From: Actinomycetota bacterium
GTDB lineage: Bacteria > Actinomycetota > Aquicultoria > Aquicultorales > Aquicultoraceae
Direction of reading: 5' to 3'
DNA: 46,873 nt
Assembly: GCA_030018005.1 (NCBI GenBank)
Contig: JASEGT010000008.1
Coordinates: forward strand, 1 to 46,873
Of the stretch, positions 44,464 through 46,873 are shown piece by piece; position 1 is the stretch's first letter, and each line of letters starts with the position of its first letter. The notes beneath the pieces are model-generated. The model had not been told where the DNA came from, searched no databases, and saw only the letters and a program-made list of their open reading frames with translations. The translations under genes and the position numbers were made by a program.

Positions 44464-46873
44464 ATGCTGTCCGATGACCTTACGTCACGACTTGAAAAAG
44501 CACTAGCAGAAAACGCCAGACTTTGTGATGAAAACCGTCGCTTAAGGGAACAACTTGGATTGCCAGTCGTAGCGGTAGAACCGGTACAAACCACGATTTT
44601 CGACATAACTCAGGGTTGTTCAAACACTATAACTAACCTCTCATCTGCTGAAGCCAAAATAGCCTTATTTAGAAGCCTTTTTCAGGGACGCGAAGATGTT
44701 TTTGCCATGCGCTGGGAAGGAAGAAGCGGCAAATCCGGCTATTCACCCGCTTGCCTTCATGAGTGGGATCGGGAGCTATGCGCAAAGCCGAGGATAAAAT
44801 GTGCGCAGTGCGAGAACCGTGAGTTTCGAGCGGTTACGGACGAAATCATTAACAATCATCTATCCGGAAAGTATACGATAGGGATTTATCCGCTGCTATT
44901 GGATGAAACCTGCTGGTTTCTTGCGGTTGATTTCGATAAGGCAGTGTGGAGGGATGACGTTGCATTTTTTATACAGGCTTGCAAAGAGGTAGAAGTCCCT
45001 GTAACAATTGAGCGCTCTAGATCCGGGGAGGGTGCTCATGTATGGATATTCTTTGATCAGCCGATTTCTGCAGCGCTGGCACGCAAACTTGGGTGTGCAC
45101 TGCTTACACGCACCATGGAAAAGCGACATCAGTTAGGCCTTGATTCGTATGACCGCCTGTTTCCAAATCAAGATACCTTACCCAAAGGCGGCTTCGGAAA
45201 CCTGATAGCGCTTCCGCTGCAGTTTGAAGCTAAAAAGAATGGCAACAGTTTATTTCTCGATGCGAATTTTGAGCCGCATCCCGATCAATGGGCTTTTCTC
45301 TCAAGTATTAAACGAGTGAGAGCCAAAGATGTTAATCGGATCGTTAAAGAAGTAGTTTCGGGTGGCGACGTAATTGGTGTGAGGTCAAAATTCTTTGATG
45401 AGGATGAAAAACCATGGACTCTGTCGCCTTCAGGTACGAGGCCGCTTAAGATGATTGAAGGCCGGCTCCCAGAAAGCGTTCGTTTGATCTTAAGCAACAT
45501 GATTTATGTTGAAAAACGAGGGCTTCCTCCTGCTATGCTTAACCACTTAATGAGACTGGCGGCGTTTCAAAATCCTGAGTTTTATAAAACTCAGGCGATG
45601 CGCCTATCTACGTTTGGCAAACCGAGGGTGATAAGTTGTGCAGAGGATTTCGATAACTATATCGGACTTCCTCGTGGATGTTTAAGCGACGTGTTGGAGG
45701 CTTTAGCTGTCCATGGTGTTAGGGCGGAGTTGGCGGATGAGCGTTTTGCAGGAAACTATATCGATGTAGGTTTTCGTGGTGAGCTTGCTCCGCTGCAACA
45801 AGAAGCGGCCAATGCGGCATTAGCCCACGACATCGGAGTCATCAGTGCTGAAACCGCTTTTGGCAAGACAGTTATCGGGGCCTGGCTTATCGCTGAGAGA
45901 AAGGTCAATACGCTTGTTCTTGTTCATCGGCGACAATTGATGGACCAATGGTGTGAGAGACTTAAGACCTTTCTTAACCAATCACCGAAAGAAATCGGCC
46001 TTATCGGTGGCGGTAAAGCCAAACCGACCGGTGTGATAGACATCGGGATCATCCAGTCTTTGAATGCCAAAGGCCAAGTCAAAGACCTCGTCGCTGATTA
46101 CGGACAAGTTATAGTCGATGAGTGCCATCATATTTCCGCCTTCAGCTTTGAACAAGTGCTGAAGCAGGCGAAGGCAAAGTATGTAGTAGGGCTAACTGCA
46201 ACACCTGTTCGAAAAGATGGTCATCAACCGATCATATTTATGCAATGTGGCCCCATTCGTTTTCAAGTGAAAGCTAAAGAGCAGGCAGAAAAAAGACCTT
46301 TTGAGCATTATGTCATACCAAGATTTACAGGTTTTCGGGTGCCGATAGATAAGGATGCACAAGAACTAACTATTCAAGAAATCTATGCTGAAATAACCGC
46401 TAGTGAAATACGAAATCAGCTTATTGCCGGTGATGTCGTAAAAGCTCAAGAAAGCGGCAGGAACTGTCTTGTATTAACTGAGAGAACCGCCCACGTAGAA
46501 CTGCTTACAAGAAAATTGCGCGATAATATCCCCGATGTGATAGCTTTAACGGGTAGCATGGGAACAAAGGAAACAAAGAACATATTAGCAAGAATATCTG
46601 AGACTCCTATCGATAAACCGCTAACTTTAGTAGCTACGGGAAAATACATTGGCGAGGGTTTTGACGAGCCCCGTCTTGATACTTTATTCTTGGCAATGCC
46701 TATATCGTGGAAAGGTACATTGCAGCAATACGCTGGTCGGCTTCACAGATTATATGAGGATAAGAACGAGGTCCAAATATACGATTATGTCGATGTCCAC
46801 ATAAGAATGCTTGAAAGAATGTATAATAAAAGGCTTAAAGGCTATGCCTCAATTGGTTATAAAGCAAAAGGAG
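44464..46873 (+). CDS. TOTE-type primase-helicase defence protein (C-terminus cut by window edge)
   Basis: 803 codons are visible without a stop. Residues 3-32 form a short coiled coil. Residues about 60-270 are an archaeo-eukaryotic primase-like domain of the TOTE conflict-system type: a cysteine cluster (C97, C106, C113, C116), the metal motif D156-F-D158 in FLAVDFDKA, and SGEGAHVW (187-194). A superfamily 2 helicase follows from about 440: A465-F-G-K-T469 (Walker A), D552-E-C-H555 (DExH), LTATPVRKDG, and QQYAGRLHR (754-762). Such primase-helicase fusions occur in predicted anti-mobile-element systems, often with a further nuclease domain, which would lie beyond the window. AAAGGGA is eight bases before the ATG. 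Its AT-rich composition matches the AbiE genes. Confidence 0.88.
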   Translation, partial: MLSDDLTSRLEKALAENARLCDENRRLREQLGLPVVAVEPVQTTIFDITQGCSNTITNLSSAEAKIALFRSLFQGREDVFAMRWEGRSGKSGYSPACLHEWDRELCAKPRIKCAQCENREFRAVTDEIINNHLSGKYTIGIYPLLLDETCWFLAVDFDKAVWRDDVAFFIQACKEVEVPVTIERSRSGEGAHVWIFFDQPISAALARKLGCALLTRTMEKRHQLGLDSYDRLFPNQDTLPKGGFGNLIALPLQFEAKKNGNSLFLDANFEPHPDQWAFLSSIKRVRAKDVNRIVKEVVSGGDVIGVRSKFFDEDEKPWTLSPSGTRPLKMIEGRLPESVRLILSNMIYVEKRGLPPAMLNHLMRLAAFQNPEFYKTQAMRLSTFGKPRVISCAEDFDNYIGLPRGCLSDVLEALAVHGVRAELADERFAGNYIDVGFRGELAPLQQEAANAALAHDIGVISAETAFGKTVIGAWLIAERKVNTLVLVHRRQLMDQWCERLKTFLNQSPKEIGLIGGGKAKPTGVIDIGIIQSLNAKGQVKDLVADYGQVIVDECHHISAFSFEQVLKQAKAKYVVGLTATPVRKDGHQPIIFMQCGPIRFQVKAKEQAEKRPFEHYVIPRFTGFRVPIDKDAQELTIQEIYAEITASEIRNQLIAGDVVKAQESGRNCLVLTERTAHVELLTRKLRDNIPDVIALTGSMGTKETKNILARISETPIDKPLTLVATGKYIGEGFDEPRLDTLFLAMPISWKGTLQQYAGRLHRLYEDKNEVQIYDYVDVHIRMLERMYNKRLKGYASIGYKAKG

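Overview
The window is a 46.9 kb stretch of a bacterial chromosome of medium-high GC, mostly plus-strand housekeeping genes. CsaB-TagA and MurJ envelope genes, a DUF2993 protein, split transketolase, short archaeal/thermophile-like AhcY, frequent TTG/GTG starts and strong AGGAGG ribosome binding sites suggest a deep-branching actinobacterium or a related Gram-positive-type anaerobe. This is an inference; there is no rRNA in the window.

Layout. 1-4.6 kb: a secreted CAP-domain protein (cut by the left edge), a CsaB-TagA fusion and the lipid II flippase MurJ. 4.7-7.9 kb: a nucleoside/methyl-cycle operon (purine nucleoside phosphorylase, AhcY, MtnA). 8-12.3 kb: AEC transporter, ComF, cold-shock protein, ribosome hibernation factor and an unknown protein. 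12.4-15.1 kb: an unlisted 26-residue membrane peptide and two paralogous membrane HD-type proteins. 15.2-18.6 kb: a rearranged accessory patch holding an AbrB/RelE-type toxin-antitoxin pair with a palindromic operator, broken copies of that pair, two copies of a DsrE-family gene carrying the same in-frame TGA in a UxxC redox motif (probable selenocysteine), and two unknown exported/membrane proteins. 19-31 kb: secA, prfB (with its programmed frameshift), PHP phosphatase, DUF2993 protein, transketolase halves, ftsEX, an M23 peptidase and CtpA. 31.6-35.8 kb: rnr, smpB and ssrA (tmRNA). The tmRNA gene is split in its T-loop by a complete 236-nt group I intron, and a homing-endonuclease-like gene lies just outside the tmRNA gene. 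36-42.6 kb: a five-PAS GGDEF-EAL protein, murI, queT-like, rph, rdgB and tRNA-Pro. 42.7 kb to the right edge: a defence-type island with an AbiEi/AbiEii type IV toxin-antitoxin pair and a TOTE-type primase-helicase that runs off the window.

How the parts work together. RNase R, SmpB and tmRNA form the trans-translation rescue set. FtsEX, the EnvC/NlpD-like M23 protein and CtpA form a division-site cell-wall hydrolysis module. SecA and RF2 serve export and termination. The most unusual elements are the tmRNA intron with its neighbouring freestanding nuclease gene (a layout that fits collaborative homing), the duplicated DsrE-like selenoprotein locus, and the AbiE/TOTE island next to tRNA-Pro.
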